Shown here piece after piece: positions 9,130 to 19,317 of a DNA stretch of 55,095 nucleotides. The notes beneath the pieces were generated by a model. The model worked only from the letters and a program-made list of their open reading frames with translations, was not told the DNA's origin and did no database searches. Positions within the stretch are counted from its first letter, which is position 1; every line of letters starts with the position of its first letter. The translations under genes were made by a program, and so were the position numbers. The stretch is from Alteromonadaceae bacterium (lineage in GTDB: Bacteria; Pseudomonadota; Gammaproteobacteria; Pseudomonadales; Oleiphilaceae): positions 1 to 55,095 of the forward strand of contig JABXHG010000179.1 in NCBI GenBank assembly GCA_013393545.1. Direction: 5' to 3'.

Positions 9130-12100
9130 GTGCAGAGCAACGGCAGTGCACAGTGGCTGAAACTGGCGCTGGCGGAGAAGCGTACCGACGATGGTGTTGA
9201 AGGCGGTCTGGGCATTGCCGCCGGAATGGATTTCCTGTTCCCGGCCCGGTTTATCTGGCAGGCGTACCGGGCGGTATTGCCGGACGGTGAGGTGCCGGAA
9301 CAATCGCCGTTCGACAAGCGCCGGCTGGTGTGGCGGCTGTATCGCTTGCTGCCGGAACTGGTCGGGCAGGACGACGCCTTCACCCCGCTGGCCCGGTTTT
9401 TGGACGGCACCGACCCGGAGTTGCGTAATTTCCAGCTGGCCGAGAAAGTGGCGGACCTGTTTGACCAGTACCAGGTGTTCCGCGCCGACTGGCTGGCCGC
9501 CTGGGAGCAGGGCAAGGATGTAATCATTACCGCCCGGGGCGAAGAACAAGCCCTGGACCCGGAAACCCGCTGGCAGCCACTGCTCTGGCGAAAGCTGGTG
9601 GAAGACGTGGGCGAAGCCGCGCACACCAGCCGCTCGCAGATTCACACCCGATTTATGGAACAGGGGCAACGTGTTTCCACACCGGCCAACCCCGGTCGTT
9701 TGCCTAAACGCATTGTGGTGTTCGGTGTGTCGTCCTTGCCCCGGCAAGCACTGGAAGCCCTTTACGTTTTAAGCCGCTTCAGCCAGGTGGTGCTCTGTGT
9801 GCACAACCCCAGCCAGTTCTACTGGGCAGACATCATCAGCGATAGGGAACTGCTGAAAGCCGAACGCAAGCGGGGCGCGGCCCATCCGGTGCTCTCGCAG
9901 ATTGACGATCCAGACCAGCTGCACCAGCACGCCAACCCGCTATTGGCCGCCTGGGGCAAACAGGGGCGGGACTACATCCGCCTGCTGGACGAGTTCGACA
10001 ACCCGGAGGAATATCGCGACAACTTTCGCACGCCGGACCAGAAGATCGACATTTTCTCCGAACACGGTGCCGGTGAAGCGCCCTGTCTGCTGCACGAGTT
10101 GCAGAACGATATCCACAACCTGACCCCGCTGCAGGAAATCCGCGAGGCACAACGCCAGCTGGACCTCACTCACGACCATTCGGTGGTGTTTCACGACGCC
10201 CACGGCCCGCAGCGGGAAGTGGAAATCCTGCACGACCAGTTGCTGGCCGCGTTCAACGCCGATCCCGACCTGCGCCCCCGGGATGTGATCGTCATGGTGC
10301 CGGACATCAACGTATACGCGCCGCACATTCAGGCGGTGTTCGGCCGTTACCAGCCCGGCCGCAAGCGCCACATTCCCTTCACCATTTCCGATCAGGGCCC
10401 GCGCCATCACGAACCGGTACTGATCGCCCTGGAAACCCTGATGTCGCTCCCCCGCAGCCGGTTCGGCGTCAGTGAAATTCTCAGCCTTCTTGAAGTGCCC
10501 GGTATTCGTGACCGCTTTGGCATCGGCGAAGACGAGATCCCCCTGGCCCGGCGCTGGGTGGAAGGCGCCAACATCCGCTGGGGCCTGCACGGCCAACATC
10601 GGGAAAGCCTAGATTTACCGGCGGAGCTGGATCGCAACACCTGGCAATCCGGCCTGCGGGCCATGCTGCTGGGTTACGGCATGGGCGAGGACGAGCCCTG
10701 GGGTGGCGTGGAGCCTTATGGCGAAATCGGCGGGCTGCAAGCCAGCCTGGCCGGCCGTCTGAGTGAATTTGTGCATCAACTGGAAACCCTGTGGCAGGCC
10801 CTGCAAACCACTCGCACCCCCGGTGAGTGGGAGGCCCTGTTTTCAGACATGCTCGAGCAGTTTTTCCACAAGGTGGAAGGCAACGACCTGTTGCTGCTCA
10901 ACCGTTTTCGCCGCCAGTTGGAGCAGTGGCTGGAAGACTCCCTGGCTGCCGGCCTTGAGGAACAGAAACTGTCCCTGAACATCGTCAAGGATGTGCTGCT
11001 CGAAGGCCTGGACGAAGGCGTCCTGAACCAGCGTCTTCTGGCCGGCAAGGTCAACTTCGCCACCCTGATGCCGATGCGGGCCATTCCGTCCCGCAGGGGG
11101 GGCCGGCTGGGCATGAAGGATGGCGATTACCCCCGCCCCCGGCCGCCCGTGGATTTCGACCTGATGGCCCGGGATTATCGGCCGGGCGACCGTTCGCGCC
11201 GGGAAGACGACCGTTATCTGTTTCTGGAAGCCATGTTGTCGGCCCGGGAGCAGCTGTACATCAGCTGGGTGGGCCGCAGCATCAAGGACGATTCCGAGCG
11301 GCCCCCGTCGGTGCTGGTGGGCCAGTTGCAGGATCATCTCGATAGCCTCTGGACAGTGGCTGAAGCACCAGAAACACCGGTCACCAAAGCCCTGACCACT
11401 CAACACCCGCTGCAGCCGTTCAGCCGGGATTATTTCCCAAAAGCCAACGGTCTGGCAGAAGGCGAAGACAGCCCGCCAAAGCCGCTGGCCGAGGTACTAC
11501 AGGCTCGCAACCTGTTCACCTACGAGCGGGAGTGGCGTAGCGCTCATGGTGTTGAAGCCAACGAACAAAGCCAGAACGCCTTGCCCTGGCAGGCGCCGGA
11601 AGAACCCATTCGTCTGAACGATCTGGCCGGGTTCCTGAAAAAGCCCGTCGACACCTTCTATCAGCGCCGTCTGCAGGTTCGCTTTGACGATCTGGAAGAC
11701 GACGATACCGACAACGAAAACTTCGACCTGAATGGCCTGGACCGCTGGCGCCTGGACAATGAGCTGATTCATCAGGGTGTGCTAAAAGCCGGCACCGAAG
11801 AAGAACTGCACGAACGGCTGGAAACCACCCTGGACCGCATGGCCCGGCGGGGCGATCTGGGCATGGGGGTGACTGAACACCGATTGCGCACCGAACTGGC
11901 CGGGCGACTGCCGGATCTGTTCGCACGTTACCGTACCGCCCTGGCTGAATGGCCGGAAGCGGTGGCCGAGCCTTTATCGTTCGAATTTGACTATTCGAAT
12001 AGCACTGGCGCCGTTGAGGTCTCCGATTTAATCGACAACCTGCGCTGTAACCCACAGGGCCAGCTGTGCCGGCTGGTGGTGGCCAGTTCCGGATTGCTGA

Positions 12101-12603
12101 GCAGTTCCGGCAATGGCAAAAAAGTGCGCTATGCCAACCTCCTGCGGGACTGGGTGGTGCATCTGGCCGGCCAGCTCAGCGGCCAGCCGTTTGAAACCCT
12201 CATCCTGGGCAAAGAAGAAGGCCGACGCTTTCGCTTACCACCGATACCACCGGAAAAGGCCCAACCGCTTTTCGAGGCCATTCTCGGTGGCTGGATGGAC
12301 GCCACCACCCGGGCACTGCCGCTTCACTGCGAAGCCGGCTTTGCCTGGCTGACCAGCTTCTACGGCGGCAAGAAATACCTGGGTGACCATGAGCGCGCCA
12401 TCAGCGAAGCCGAGCAAGCCTACAACACCGCTCTCGAACGGGACCCCGGCTACCTGAAAGCCGCCTTTGAAACCCCGGAACAGTTAATGAAGAGCGGCGA
12501 ATTCGAAGGCTTGTTGCATCAGCTTTATGTGCCTCTGTGGGAAGCAGAGCAGGGCAAATCAGCCGCCCAACAAGTGGGTTATCAGGACGAGGAACAGGCA
12601 TGA
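9130..12603 (+). CDS. recC: RecC (exodeoxyribonuclease V gamma subunit), N-terminus interrupted by an in-frame stop
   Basis: The 1157-residue frame matches RecC almost end to end, including [16 protein letters not shown] near the start and MRAIPSRR in the middle. RecC holds RecB and RecD and scans for Chi during double-strand break repair. The natural start is clearly the ATG at 8989: AAGGAA precedes it, and the family N-terminus (FHAIHANHLEDL) follows in the same frame. A TGA at 9079-9081 interrupts that frame at codon 31, and family sequence resumes directly after it (LCRQNPLPPL). The coordinates given are for the GTG restart at 9130, which has no good ribosome-binding site and would lack about 47 residues. 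It is probably a recent loss of function or a sequencing error. Its stop overlaps the recB start (ATGA). Confidence 0.85.
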   Translation: MQSNGSAQWLKLALAEKRTDDGVEGGLGIAAGMDFLFPARFIWQAYRAVLPDGEVPEQSPFDKRRLVWRLYRLLPELVGQDDAFTPLARFLDGTDPELRNFQLAEKVADLFDQYQVFRADWLAAWEQGKDVIITARGEEQALDPETRWQPLLWRKLVEDVGEAAHTSRSQIHTRFMEQGQRVSTPANPGRLPKRIVVFGVSSLPRQALEALYVLSRFSQVVLCVHNPSQFYWADIISDRELLKAERKRGAAHPVLSQIDDPDQLHQHANPLLAAWGKQGRDYIRLLDEFDNPEEYRDNFRTPDQKIDIFSEHGAGEAPCLLHELQNDIHNLTPLQEIREAQRQLDLTHDHSVVFHDAHGPQREVEILHDQLLAAFNADPDLRPRDVIVMVPDINVYAPHIQAVFGRYQPGRKRHIPFTISDQGPRHHEPVLIALETLMSLPRSRFGVSEILSLLEVPGIRDRFGIGEDEIPLARRWVEGANIRWGLHGQHRESLDLPAELDRNTWQSGLRAMLLGYGMGEDEPWGGVEPYGEIGGLQASLAGRLSEFVHQLETLWQALQTTRTPGEWEALFSDMLEQFFHKVEGNDLLLLNRFRRQLEQWLEDSLAAGLEEQKLSLNIVKDVLLEGLDEGVLNQRLLAGKVNFATLMPMRAIPSRRGGRLGMKDGDYPRPRPPVDFDLMARDYRPGDRSRREDDRYLFLEAMLSAREQLYISWVGRSIKDDSERPPSVLVGQLQDHLDSLWTVAEAPETPVTKALTTQHPLQPFSRDYFPKANGLAEGEDSPPKPLAEVLQARNLFTYEREWRSAHGVEANEQSQNALPWQAPEEPIRLNDLAGFLKKPVDTFYQRRLQVRFDDLEDDDTDNENFDLNGLDRWRLDNELIHQGVLKAGTEEELHERLETTLDRMARRGDLGMGVTEHRLRTELAGRLPDLFARYRTALAEWPEAVAEPLSFEFDYSNSTGAVEVSDLIDNLRCNPQGQLCRLVVASSGLLSSSGNGKKVRYANLLRDWVVHLAGQLSGQPFETLILGKEEGRRFRLPPIPPEKAQPLFEAILGGWMDATTRALPLHCEAGFAWLTSFYGGKKYLGDHERAISEAEQAYNTALERDPGYLKAAFETPEQLMKSGEFEGLLHQLYVPLWEAEQGKSAAQQVGYQDEEQA

Positions 12604-13067
12604 GCACCGAAAAACCGCATCACAACCCAAACCTGAACCCTTTAACCCTGCCCCTGAACGGCAGTGCCCTGATTGAAGCCAGTGCCGGCACCGGCAAGAC
12701 CTTTACCATCGCCATCCTGTATGTGCGGCTGGTGCTGGGTCATGGCCAGAACGAAGACAGCCCGCTGCAGGACCTGCTGCCACCGGATCTGCTGGTGGTC
12801 ACCTTCACCGAGGCCGCCACCAAGGAGCTGCGGGAGCGTATCCGCACCCGACTGACCCAGGCCGCCGAGGTGTTTTCCGATGCCCCCGACGACATCGATC
12901 CACCGGCGGAAACCGCGCTGATCTACCAGCTGCGCGACGAGAGCTACCCGGAAGACTGCGAGTACTACATGTGTGGGCCGCCCATCATGAACTCCTCGAC
13001 CATCAAGATGCTGAAAGATCTTGGTGTCGAAGATGAAAACATCATGCTGGACGACTTCGGGGGTTAA
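12600..13067 (+). pseudogene. recB'-nqrF' in-frame deletion fusion
   Basis: The 155-codon frame begins as RecB, with Walker A ASAGTGKT at residues 27-34 and the [18 protein letters not shown] helicase motif. After about residue 115 it becomes the extreme C-terminus of NqrF ([26 protein letters not shown]). Residues 111-118 are the junction zone, roughly nucleotides 12930-12953. RecB is normally near 1200 residues and NqrF near 407, so most of both is missing, together with anything that lay between. The product keeps an ATP-binding loop but no complete domain and is unlikely to work. The following genes (apbE, nqrM) are the usual neighbours of nqrF, which supports a genuine deletion joining the two loci. 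Confidence 0.88.
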
Positions 13068-13076
13068 CCAGCTCGC

Positions 13077-14129
13077 ATGACAGCCCGCATGATGAAACCC
13101 GCCAGGGTGGTTATCGCCAGCGCTCTCTGGGCGCTGGTGGTGGCGGCCCTGGCGGGTTGCTCGTTTCAGGACGAGGACAAAATCTGGGAAATTTCCGGCG
13201 GTATCTTTGGTACCCGCTACCATATCAATCTGGTGTTGCCCGAAGACGAAGAGCGCCTGCAAACTCTCGCCAATGGCATTCAGGAGCAGTTGCAGGCAGT
13301 AGACGCCAGCATGTCCACCTGGAAAGACGACTCTGAACTCTCCCGGTTTAACCAGAAAGCGGATCAAAGTGAATGGACGGAGGTGTCCGGGCCCTTGTTT
13401 AAAGTGCTGTCCGAGGCCACTCGTATCGCTGAAATGACCGGTGGAGCGCTGGACATCACCATTGGTCCGGTGGTGAACCTGTGGGGATTCGGACCGAATG
13501 CCCGACCGGATACGGTGCCTGGCGATAAAGAATTGGCACGTAAGCTCGCGGCTACCGGCTGGCAGTATTTGCAGCTTGATGAGCAAGACCGGGCGATTCG
13601 CTCGGATATTCCCCTGTATCTCGACCTTTCAGCCATCGCCAAGGGTTACGGCGTGGATGCAGTGGCCCGCTATCTCGACAAGCAGGGCGTGGCAGCGTAC
13701 CTTGTGGAAGTGGGAGGTGAGGTCCGCACAAGCGGCCGTAAGCCGGATGGCAGCGCCTGGAAGCTGGCAGTGGAACAGCCGGTGGAAAACGGCCGACAGG
13801 TAAACCGCATTGTCGCGCTGGACGGTCAGGCCATGGCCACCTCCGGCGACTATCGTAACTACTACGAATCACAGGGCCGGCGCTACTCTCATACAATAGA
13901 CCCTGAAACGGGTAAGCCGATACAGCACCGGCTGGCCTCGGTTACGGTGATTGCGGATGATTGCATGACCGCCGACGGCCTGGCTACGGCGTTTAACGTA
14001 ATGGGCCATGAACAGGCGATGGCCCTGGCAACGCGGGAGAATATTCCCGCCTACTTTATTGTGCGAACCGACAGCGGTGGCTTTGAAAGCCTGCAAACCC
14101 CGGCTTTCGGTTCGTACCGCGTTCAGTAA
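13077..14129 (+). CDS. apbE: FAD:protein FMN transferase ApbE (Nqr maturation)
   Basis: The 350-residue lipoprotein has a signal peptide ending in lipobox LAGC (Cys near residue 25), so it is anchored on the periplasmic side. ApbE attaches FMN covalently to threonine in NqrB/NqrC and similar proteins. Family features include GTRYHI, the DxSMSTWKDDSELSRFN segment, DLSAIAKGYGVD and a C-terminal GDYRNYYE...YSHTIDPETG with the metal-binding Asp/Thr region. It directly follows the nqrF remnant, matching the common nqrF-apbE order. With the Nqr substrates apparently deleted here, its remaining role is uncertain unless other FMN-carrying proteins exist. Confidence 0.9.
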   Translation: MTARMMKPARVVIASALWALVVAALAGCSFQDEDKIWEISGGIFGTRYHINLVLPEDEERLQTLANGIQEQLQAVDASMSTWKDDSELSRFNQKADQSEWTEVSGPLFKVLSEATRIAEMTGGALDITIGPVVNLWGFGPNARPDTVPGDKELARKLAATGWQYLQLDEQDRAIRSDIPLYLDLSAIAKGYGVDAVARYLDKQGVAAYLVEVGGEVRTSGRKPDGSAWKLAVEQPVENGRQVNRIVALDGQAMATSGDYRNYYESQGRRYSHTIDPETGKPIQHRLASVTVIADDCMTADGLATAFNVMGHEQAMALATRENIPAYFIVRTDSGGFESLQTPAFGSYRVQ

Positions 14130-14140
14130 AGGAGGGCGCA

Positions 14141-14383
14141 ATGGGTACCTTTCTTCTTGTACTGGGTATTGTCGTACTGCTAGTAGCAGCCATGTCGGTT
14201 GGCGTTATTTTCGGGCGCAAGCCAATTAGTGGTTCATGTGGCGGCATGGGTGCGCTGGGTATTAGTACATCCTGTGATATTTGTGGTGGTAACACCCAGA
14301 AATGCGAAGAAAGCCGGGAGGAAAAATCCGGTGCCGCCCCGGCCGAGGACCTGGCCTACGACGCGACCCGAACAGATAAATAA
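14141..14383 (+). CDS. nqrM: NqrM, (Na+)-NQR maturation protein
   Basis: The 80-residue protein has one N-terminal membrane helix (residues ~3-24) followed by a cysteine-rich segment. The Cys residues are in SGSCGGMG and TSCDICGG and are proposed to deliver iron to the NqrD/NqrE cluster site. The size and the order apbE-nqrM are standard for Na+-translocating NADH:quinone reductase loci. It lies 11 bases after apbE, with a GGAGG ribosome-binding site. Its presence beside an nqrF stump shows that a complete nqr locus once stood here. Confidence 0.88.
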   Translation: MGTFLLVLGIVVLLVAAMSVGVIFGRKPISGSCGGMGALGISTSCDICGGNTQKCEESREEKSGAAPAEDLAYDATRTDK

Positions 14384-14442
14384 TCCCTGTCAGGGGTCTG
14401 GCAATACAATTCTTACAACGTGCATAAGGAGTGACTGCGCAG

Positions 14443-15834
14443 ATGGCAGAACATCATTACGACGTTGTCGTCATCGGATCCGGCCCGGCCGGCGAGGGTG
14501 CGGCCATGAACGCGACCAAGCATAACAAACGGGTTGCGATCATCGAGGACAAGCCGCAGGTGGGCGGTAACTGTACCCACTGGGGCACCATCCCCTCCAA
14601 GGCGCTGCGGCATTCGGTCAAACAGATTATTACCTTCAACACCAACCAGATGTTCCGTGACATCGGCGAGCCACGCTGGTTCTCGTTTCCCCGCGTACTG
14701 CAAAACGCCCAGAAGGTGATTGGTAAGCAGGTCAAACTGAGAACCGGTTTTTATGCCCGTAACCGGGTTGATTTGATCAACGGCCGAGCCTCATTCCTGG
14801 ATAAAAACCGCATTGAAGTGCGCGGCAATAAATCGGTGGAAGTGCTGAACTTCAAGCAGGCCATCGTGGCCACCGGCTCGCGCCCGTTTCTACCGCCCGA
14901 TGTGGATTTCCGCCATCACCGCATTTACAACTCCGATTCCATTCTGAATCTGTCCCACACGCCGCGAACCCTGATTATTTTCGGCGCCGGCGTTATCGGC
15001 TCCGAATACGCGTCGATTTTTGCCGGTCTGGGCGTAAAGGTCGACCTGATCAACCCGGGCAGCCGCATTCTGTCATTTCTGGATGACGAAATCTCCGATG
15101 CGCTGAGTTACCATCTTCGCAGTAACGGTGTGCTGATTCGACACAATGAAATGTACGAGTCAGTCGAAGGTGACGACCATGGCGTGGTGCTGTCGCTGAA
15201 ATCCGGCAAGCGCATCCGCGCCGATGCCTTCCTGTGGGCTGCCGGTCGCAGTGGCAACACCGATAATCTGGGCCTGGAAAACATTGGCCTGGAGCCGAAC
15301 AAACGCGGCCAGCTGGCAGTGGATGAGCATTATCGGACCGATGTCGACAATATCTACGCGGTGGGTGATGTGATCGGTTGGCCAAGCCTGGCTAGTGCCG
15401 CCTATGACCAGGGCCGGTCGGCAGCTTCAGACATTGCCCAGGACGAATATTTCCGCTTTGTAAACGATGTGCCTACGGGTATCTATACGATCCCGGAAAT
15501 CAGTTCAGTGGGTAAAACCGAGCAGGAGCTGACGGAAGCCAAGGTGCCTTATGAGATTGGCAAGGCGTTTTTCAAACACCTGGCCCGGGCACAGATTACC
15601 GGCGAATCCGTGGGTATGCTGAAAATTCTGTTCCACCCGGAAACCAAGGCCATCCTCGGGATTCACTGCTTTGGTGACCAGGCCGCCGAGATCGTTCATA
15701 TCGGTCAGGCGATCATGAACCAGGAAGGTGAGGGCAATACCCTGGATTACTTCCTGAACACCACGTTTAACTATCCGACCATGGCAGAAGCCTACCGGGT
15801 AGCCGCACTCAATGGCCTGAACCGGATCTTCTGA
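14443..15834 (+). CDS. sthA: Soluble pyridine nucleotide transhydrogenase SthA
   Basis: The 463-residue flavoprotein starts with the FAD motif [11 protein letters not shown] and has [14 protein letters not shown] where dithiol reductases have a CxxxxC pair. The second Cys is missing, as is characteristic of SthA, which interconverts NADPH and NAD+ without a disulphide. A second Rossmann motif ([17 protein letters not shown]) binds the pyridine nucleotide, and a dimerisation domain follows. The ATG at 14443 is preferred because AAGGAG lies 12 bases upstream; the in-frame GTG at 14431 is too close to it. It converges on gdpD. Confidence 0.9.
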   Translation: MAEHHYDVVVIGSGPAGEGAAMNATKHNKRVAIIEDKPQVGGNCTHWGTIPSKALRHSVKQIITFNTNQMFRDIGEPRWFSFPRVLQNAQKVIGKQVKLRTGFYARNRVDLINGRASFLDKNRIEVRGNKSVEVLNFKQAIVATGSRPFLPPDVDFRHHRIYNSDSILNLSHTPRTLIIFGAGVIGSEYASIFAGLGVKVDLINPGSRILSFLDDEISDALSYHLRSNGVLIRHNEMYESVEGDDHGVVLSLKSGKRIRADAFLWAAGRSGNTDNLGLENIGLEPNKRGQLAVDEHYRTDVDNIYAVGDVIGWPSLASAAYDQGRSAASDIAQDEYFRFVNDVPTGIYTIPEISSVGKTEQELTEAKVPYEIGKAFFKHLARAQITGESVGMLKILFHPETKAILGIHCFGDQAAEIVHIGQAIMNQEGEGNTLDYFLNTTFNYPTMAEAYRVAALNGLNRIF

Positions 15835-15861
15835 TTTGGGCCGGCCCCGGGGTAGTCGGCA

Positions 15862-16641
15862 TCAGGCCGGCTCCGGGGTTTGTCTTTCCTCTTCTCTTGG
15901 CAGCGTAAGCGCCGCCCGGGCCCGATTCTCGAAATACATACGGGTGCTGGTGGGATAATCGGTAATAATGCTATCCACGCCCATGTCTTCAAGCTTGAGC
16001 ATGTCGTGAATACGGTTCACGGTCCAGACTGACACGTGCATGTCCAGCCGGTGGGCCTGTTCAACCAGGTTTCGGCTGACAATTTTCCATTTCGCGCAGA
16101 AGTAGTTGCAACCCAGCCGCTTGGCCAGGTTCAGTGGACGGGGAAAGCGGCGTTCGGCCACCAGGCCAATGCGGATTCTGCGATTCCGCCGGCGTATTTC
16201 GCGGAGAAAGCGAGGGTCGGATGAGGTAACCGCCACGGTCTGGTACAGGTCCCGGCGCTGGATGATCTCCGTCAACCGGTTGCACAGAATGTTCAGGCGC
16301 GAGCCCGTGTCTTTTTTCACCTCCAGCTGCAGATGTTCAATGTCCGGGAACTGGTCGAGCAAGGCTTCCAGCGAAGGAATGCCGGTTTTCACTGGCCATT
16401 CGGTGACATTGCGCCGGGCGTCCATCTCCGCCAGTTCCGCGACTGTGTAGTTGGCCACGTTGCCCTTGTGGCTGGTGGTACGGTCGACCGTCAGGTCGTG
16501 CACCAGCACCGGGATGCCGTCTTTGGACAGCACCAGATCCAGCTCGAAATGACGAATGCCCTGCCGGTAGGCATGTGCGAAGCCCGGCAGGGTGTTCTCA
16601 GGGGCTTCTCCCTTGGCCCCCCGGTGACCATAAATGATCAT
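15862..16641 (-). CDS. Glycerophosphodiester phosphodiesterase
   Basis: This 259-residue protein is a GDPD-family TIM barrel with HRGAKGEAPENT at the N-terminus, FELDLVLSKDG and VLVHD (metal-binding Glu/Asp and catalytic His) and an LQLEVKK strand later. It hydrolyses deacylated phospholipids to glycerol 3-phosphate and an alcohol. No signal peptide is visible, so it is cytoplasmic, like UgpQ. Its start overlaps the stop of the DAHP synthase-like gene by ATGA, as the last gene of a dusA-led operon. Confidence 0.85.
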   Translation of the reverse strand: MIIYGHRGAKGEAPENTLPGFAHAYRQGIRHFELDLVLSKDGIPVLVHDLTVDRTTSHKGNVANYTVAELAEMDARRNVTEWPVKTGIPSLEALLDQFPDIEHLQLEVKKDTGSRLNILCNRLTEIIQRRDLYQTVAVTSSDPRFLREIRRRNRRIRIGLVAERRFPRPLNLAKRLGCNYFCAKWKIVSRNLVEQAHRLDMHVSVWTVNRIHDMLKLEDMGVDSIITDYPTSTRMYFENRARAALTLPREEERQTPEPA

Positions 16642-17765
16642 TCTGCGGTACTGCTCCTCAGGCGTTGGTAAATATCCTGACGTTGTTTCCAGGTTTCATG
16701 GCACAGGCGAATGTCTTCCAGGTAGGCTGGCAGTTCGTTCATCAGCAGAGCCTGTGGGCCGTCTACCAGGGCTTTTTCCGGCTTTGGATGAAAGTCCACC
16801 AGTACCATGTTGGCGCCGGCAATCACGCCCTGAGCGGTGGCGTGCATGACATCCAGAATGCCGTCGGGGGATTGTTCACGGCTGCCCACCGAGTGGGACG
16901 GATCCACGCACACGGGCATGCGGGTCAGTCGTTTAACGGTTGGCACGTGGACAAACTCCACCATGTTCCGGTGAGGCTCGCCAGCCTCGGTTTTCATGCC
17001 CCGTAGGCAGAAAATCACGTTGGCATTACCCTCGCTGGCCAGGTATTCGGCGGCGTTCAGCGACTCGTTCAGGGTAATACCGAAACCGCGTTTCAGCAGC
17101 ACCGGGTACTCGGTCTGGCGGCCAATGGCCTTCAGCAATTCGAAGTTCTGGGTGTTGCGGGTGCCTACCTGCAACATCACCCCGGTGGGGCGACCGAGTT
17201 TTTCGAGGCAGGTGTCGATTTCCTCGATGTGGCTCTCGTGGGTGATCTCCATGGCGATCACCTTGATGCCATGTTTACCGGCTTTCTCGAACACCCAGGG
17301 CAAACAGCCCTTACCGTGACCCTGGAACGAATAGGGGTTGGTGCGCGGTTTGTAGGCGCCCATGCGGGTGCAGATCTCGCCATTGTCTTCCAGCGCCTGC
17401 ATCATCATTTCCACGTGCTCGGGCACGTCCACCGCACACAGGCCGGCGAAAATATTCAGGTTGTTCTGGCTGAATTCCACGCCGTTGTAGGTAAAGCAGC
17501 TCTGGCGGTTATCGTCCTTGTGACGGCCCAGAATGCGGTAATCCTCGGAAATGCGGATGGCCCGCTCTACCGCCGGCAGGGCTTCAATCTCTTCCTTGTC
17601 CAGCGGTTTGGTGTCGCCCAGCAGATAAATCTCCGTCAGCCGCTGGCTGGCGCCCTGAACCTCATGCACCCGCAGGCTCACGCCCGGCAGGTTCTCCAGG
17701 TAATGCATGGTCTGGCGATAGGCATCGCTGTCCAGTGGTGTGTTGGGGTGAAGAATGGCTAACAT
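16638..17765 (-). CDS. 3-deoxy-7-phosphoheptulonate synthase-like protein (type I beta-like)
   Basis: The 375-residue protein has an N-terminal ferredoxin-like segment of about 80 residues and then the DAHP synthase/KDO8P synthase barrel. It has AGLCAV where the family has AGPCSV, GAYKPRTNPYSFQG, LKRGFG and VDPSHSVGSR. The metal-ligand Cys and His are kept. The usual VEVHP is VDFHP, so one ligand Glu is replaced by Asp, and LVDGPQ keeps the last Asp. DAHP synthase makes the first shikimate-pathway intermediate from PEP and erythrose 4-phosphate. The divergence leaves some doubt about the exact substrate. Confidence 0.7.
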   Translation of the reverse strand: MLAILHPNTPLDSDAYRQTMHYLENLPGVSLRVHEVQGASQRLTEIYLLGDTKPLDKEEIEALPAVERAIRISEDYRILGRHKDDNRQSCFTYNGVEFSQNNLNIFAGLCAVDVPEHVEMMMQALEDNGEICTRMGAYKPRTNPYSFQGHGKGCLPWVFEKAGKHGIKVIAMEITHESHIEEIDTCLEKLGRPTGVMLQVGTRNTQNFELLKAIGRQTEYPVLLKRGFGITLNESLNAAEYLASEGNANVIFCLRGMKTEAGEPHRNMVEFVHVPTVKRLTRMPVCVDPSHSVGSREQSPDGILDVMHATAQGVIAGANMVLVDFHPKPEKALVDGPQALLMNELPAYLEDIRLCHETWKQRQDIYQRLRSSTAE

Positions 17766-17779
17766 GGCGTCTCCTCGGA

Positions 17780-18229
17780 TTACCCGGCGGCGTTTTCTGC
17801 CTCGTGCCTGGCCTGCATGTATTCCCGGTGATTAAGATGCAGCAGGTCGGCGATGCGGCGAATAAGGTGTTCTTCGTATTTGTCGATACGCCCGTCCGCG
17901 AAGGCGACCCGCCAGATGCTCACCAGCAGTGCGTGCTTCTCGGCATGGTCCAGTACTTCGTTGATCTGGCCGGTGAACTCGTACAGCGACACGGCGTCGT
18001 CTGCGTGGGCCAGGGCGTCGTCCAGGATTTCCTGCGCTTCCTCGCGGGTAATCTGGTGCGCCTTGACGGCGCAATCGACGATGGTTTGCAGCTCGCGTTC
18101 GTCGCGGTCGTTGTCGACACCAGAAAGCTGCACCATCAAAGCCGTGGCGGCCACGGCCAGCTGATGGTCATCCGGTTTGGCCGGTTCGGCTTCGGGGGCG
18201 GCGAACAGTTGCTTCAGGCGCTCGATCAT
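17780..18229 (-). CDS. TerB-family protein
   Basis: The 149-residue acidic, all-helical protein has the TerB-like pattern: an LxVAATALMVQLSGVDNDRD segment early and SIWRVAFADGRIDKYEEHLIRRIADLL late. Acidic residues in each half suggest metal-binding loops. The family was named for tellurite resistance, but chromosomal stand-alone copies are of unknown function. It lies between dusA and the DAHP synthase-like gene with 15-20 base gaps, so the four genes are probably co-transcribed. Confidence 0.75.
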   Translation of the reverse strand: MIERLKQLFAAPEAEPAKPDDHQLAVAATALMVQLSGVDNDRDERELQTIVDCAVKAHQITREEAQEILDDALAHADDAVSLYEFTGQINEVLDHAEKHALLVSIWRVAFADGRIDKYEEHLIRRIADLLHLNHREYMQARHEAENAAG

Positions 18230-18249
18230 GCAGGCGGTTCTCCGTGCTG

Positions 18250-19284
18250 TCAGGATTCGCGTACTTTGGCCAGGGCGTCTTCAATGACTTCCAGACCGCT
18301 GCCGGGTTTGTGGGCGTTCTCGCTGATGTGCCGGCGGAACTGACGGCCGCCGGGCATGCCGTGAAACAGCCCCATCACGTGGCGCGACATGTGGGTGAGG
18401 TACACGCCCCTATCCAGCTCCTGCTGAATGAAAGGCAGCATGGCTCTCAGAGCCTCGTGCCGGCTGGTAACCGTAGCCGGTTTACCGAAAAACTCGGTAT
18501 CCACAGCAGCCAGCAACCACGGGTTGTGGTACGCCTCTCTACCGAGCATAACACCGTCTGTGTGTTGCAGGTGCTGATGGCATTCATCAAAAGTTTTAAT
18601 GCCGCCGTTAATGATGATTTCAAGGTGCGGGTATTTCTCCTTCAGGCGGTACACCCAATCGTATTTCAGCGGCGGAATGTCCCGGTTTTCCTTCGGGCTC
18701 AGCCCTTCCAGAACGGCGATGCGGGCGTGCACGATAAAGGTCTCGCAGCCGGCTTCTGCCACCGTTTCAATAAATTCACACAGCTCGCCCCACGATTCCC
18801 GCCCATCAATGCCGATCCGGTGTTTGACGGTCACCGGTAGTGACGTGGCTTCCTTCATGGCCGCCACCCCGGCAGCCACTTTTTCAGGATAGGCCATCAG
18901 GCAGGCACCGATCAGGTTGTTTTGCACTCGATCGCTCGGGCAGCCCACGTTCAGGTTCACTTCATCAAACCCGAACTGTTCGGCCAGCTTGGCGCAGTGC
19001 GCCAGTTCGCCCGGGTCACCACCGCCCAGCTGCAGTGCCAATGGGTGTTCCGAGTCGTGATAACGCAAAAAGCGCTCCGTGTCGCCGTGAATCAGTGCGC
19101 CGGTGGTGACCATTTCGGTATAGAGCAGAGCATGGCGGCTGAGGATGCGCGCCAGGTACCTGAAATGGGGGGTTGTCCAGTCCATCATCGGGGCAACGCT
19201 GAACCGTCGAGACAGCTCCGCGCCAGTGTTCACGCTACTTGTAGCTGTTTTTTCTGCAGTTTTTACCAGTTCAATATTGCCCAT
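18250..19284 (-). CDS. dusA: tRNA-dihydrouridine(20/20a) synthase DusA
   Basis: This FMN enzyme reduces uridines 20/20a in the tRNA D-loop. Signatures are RFSVAPMMDWT, LLYTEMVTTGAL, LQLGGGDP, NLNVGCPSDRVQ with the catalytic Cys, VKHRIGID and INGGI. The start chosen is the ATG at 19284 (MGNIELV). In-frame ATG 19305 and TTG 19338 also exist, and conserved sequence begins only about 26 codons in. Prophages of this type integrate in the 5' end of dusA, so the first codons and promoter upstream of the conserved RFSVAP segment are probably supplied by the prophage, leaving a hybrid but functional gene. It heads a four-gene operon. Confidence 0.9.
   Translation of the reverse strand: MGNIELVKTAEKTATSSVNTGAELSRRFSVAPMMDWTTPHFRYLARILSRHALLYTEMVTTGALIHGDTERFLRYHDSEHPLALQLGGGDPGELAHCAKLAEQFGFDEVNLNVGCPSDRVQNNLIGACLMAYPEKVAAGVAAMKEATSLPVTVKHRIGIDGRESWGELCEFIETVAEAGCETFIVHARIAVLEGLSPKENRDIPPLKYDWVYRLKEKYPHLEIIINGGIKTFDECHQHLQHTDGVMLGREAYHNPWLLAAVDTEFFGKPATVTSRHEALRAMLPFIQQELDRGVYLTHMSRHVMGLFHGMPGGRQFRRHISENAHKPGSGLEVIEDALAKVRES
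19175..19215. other. Predicted prophage attachment region (attL) within dusA 5' end
   Basis: The integrase next door belongs to the group that targets the start of dusA. In that group the crossover lies in the codons for the conserved RFSVAPMMDW stretch, which sits here. The exact core cannot be fixed because the other prophage end (attR) is not in the window and no second copy of this stretch was found by eye. Confidence 0.4.
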
Positions 19285-19317
19285 TTCTTGCCCGTTTATA
19301 CCCATTTTTGTAGTATC

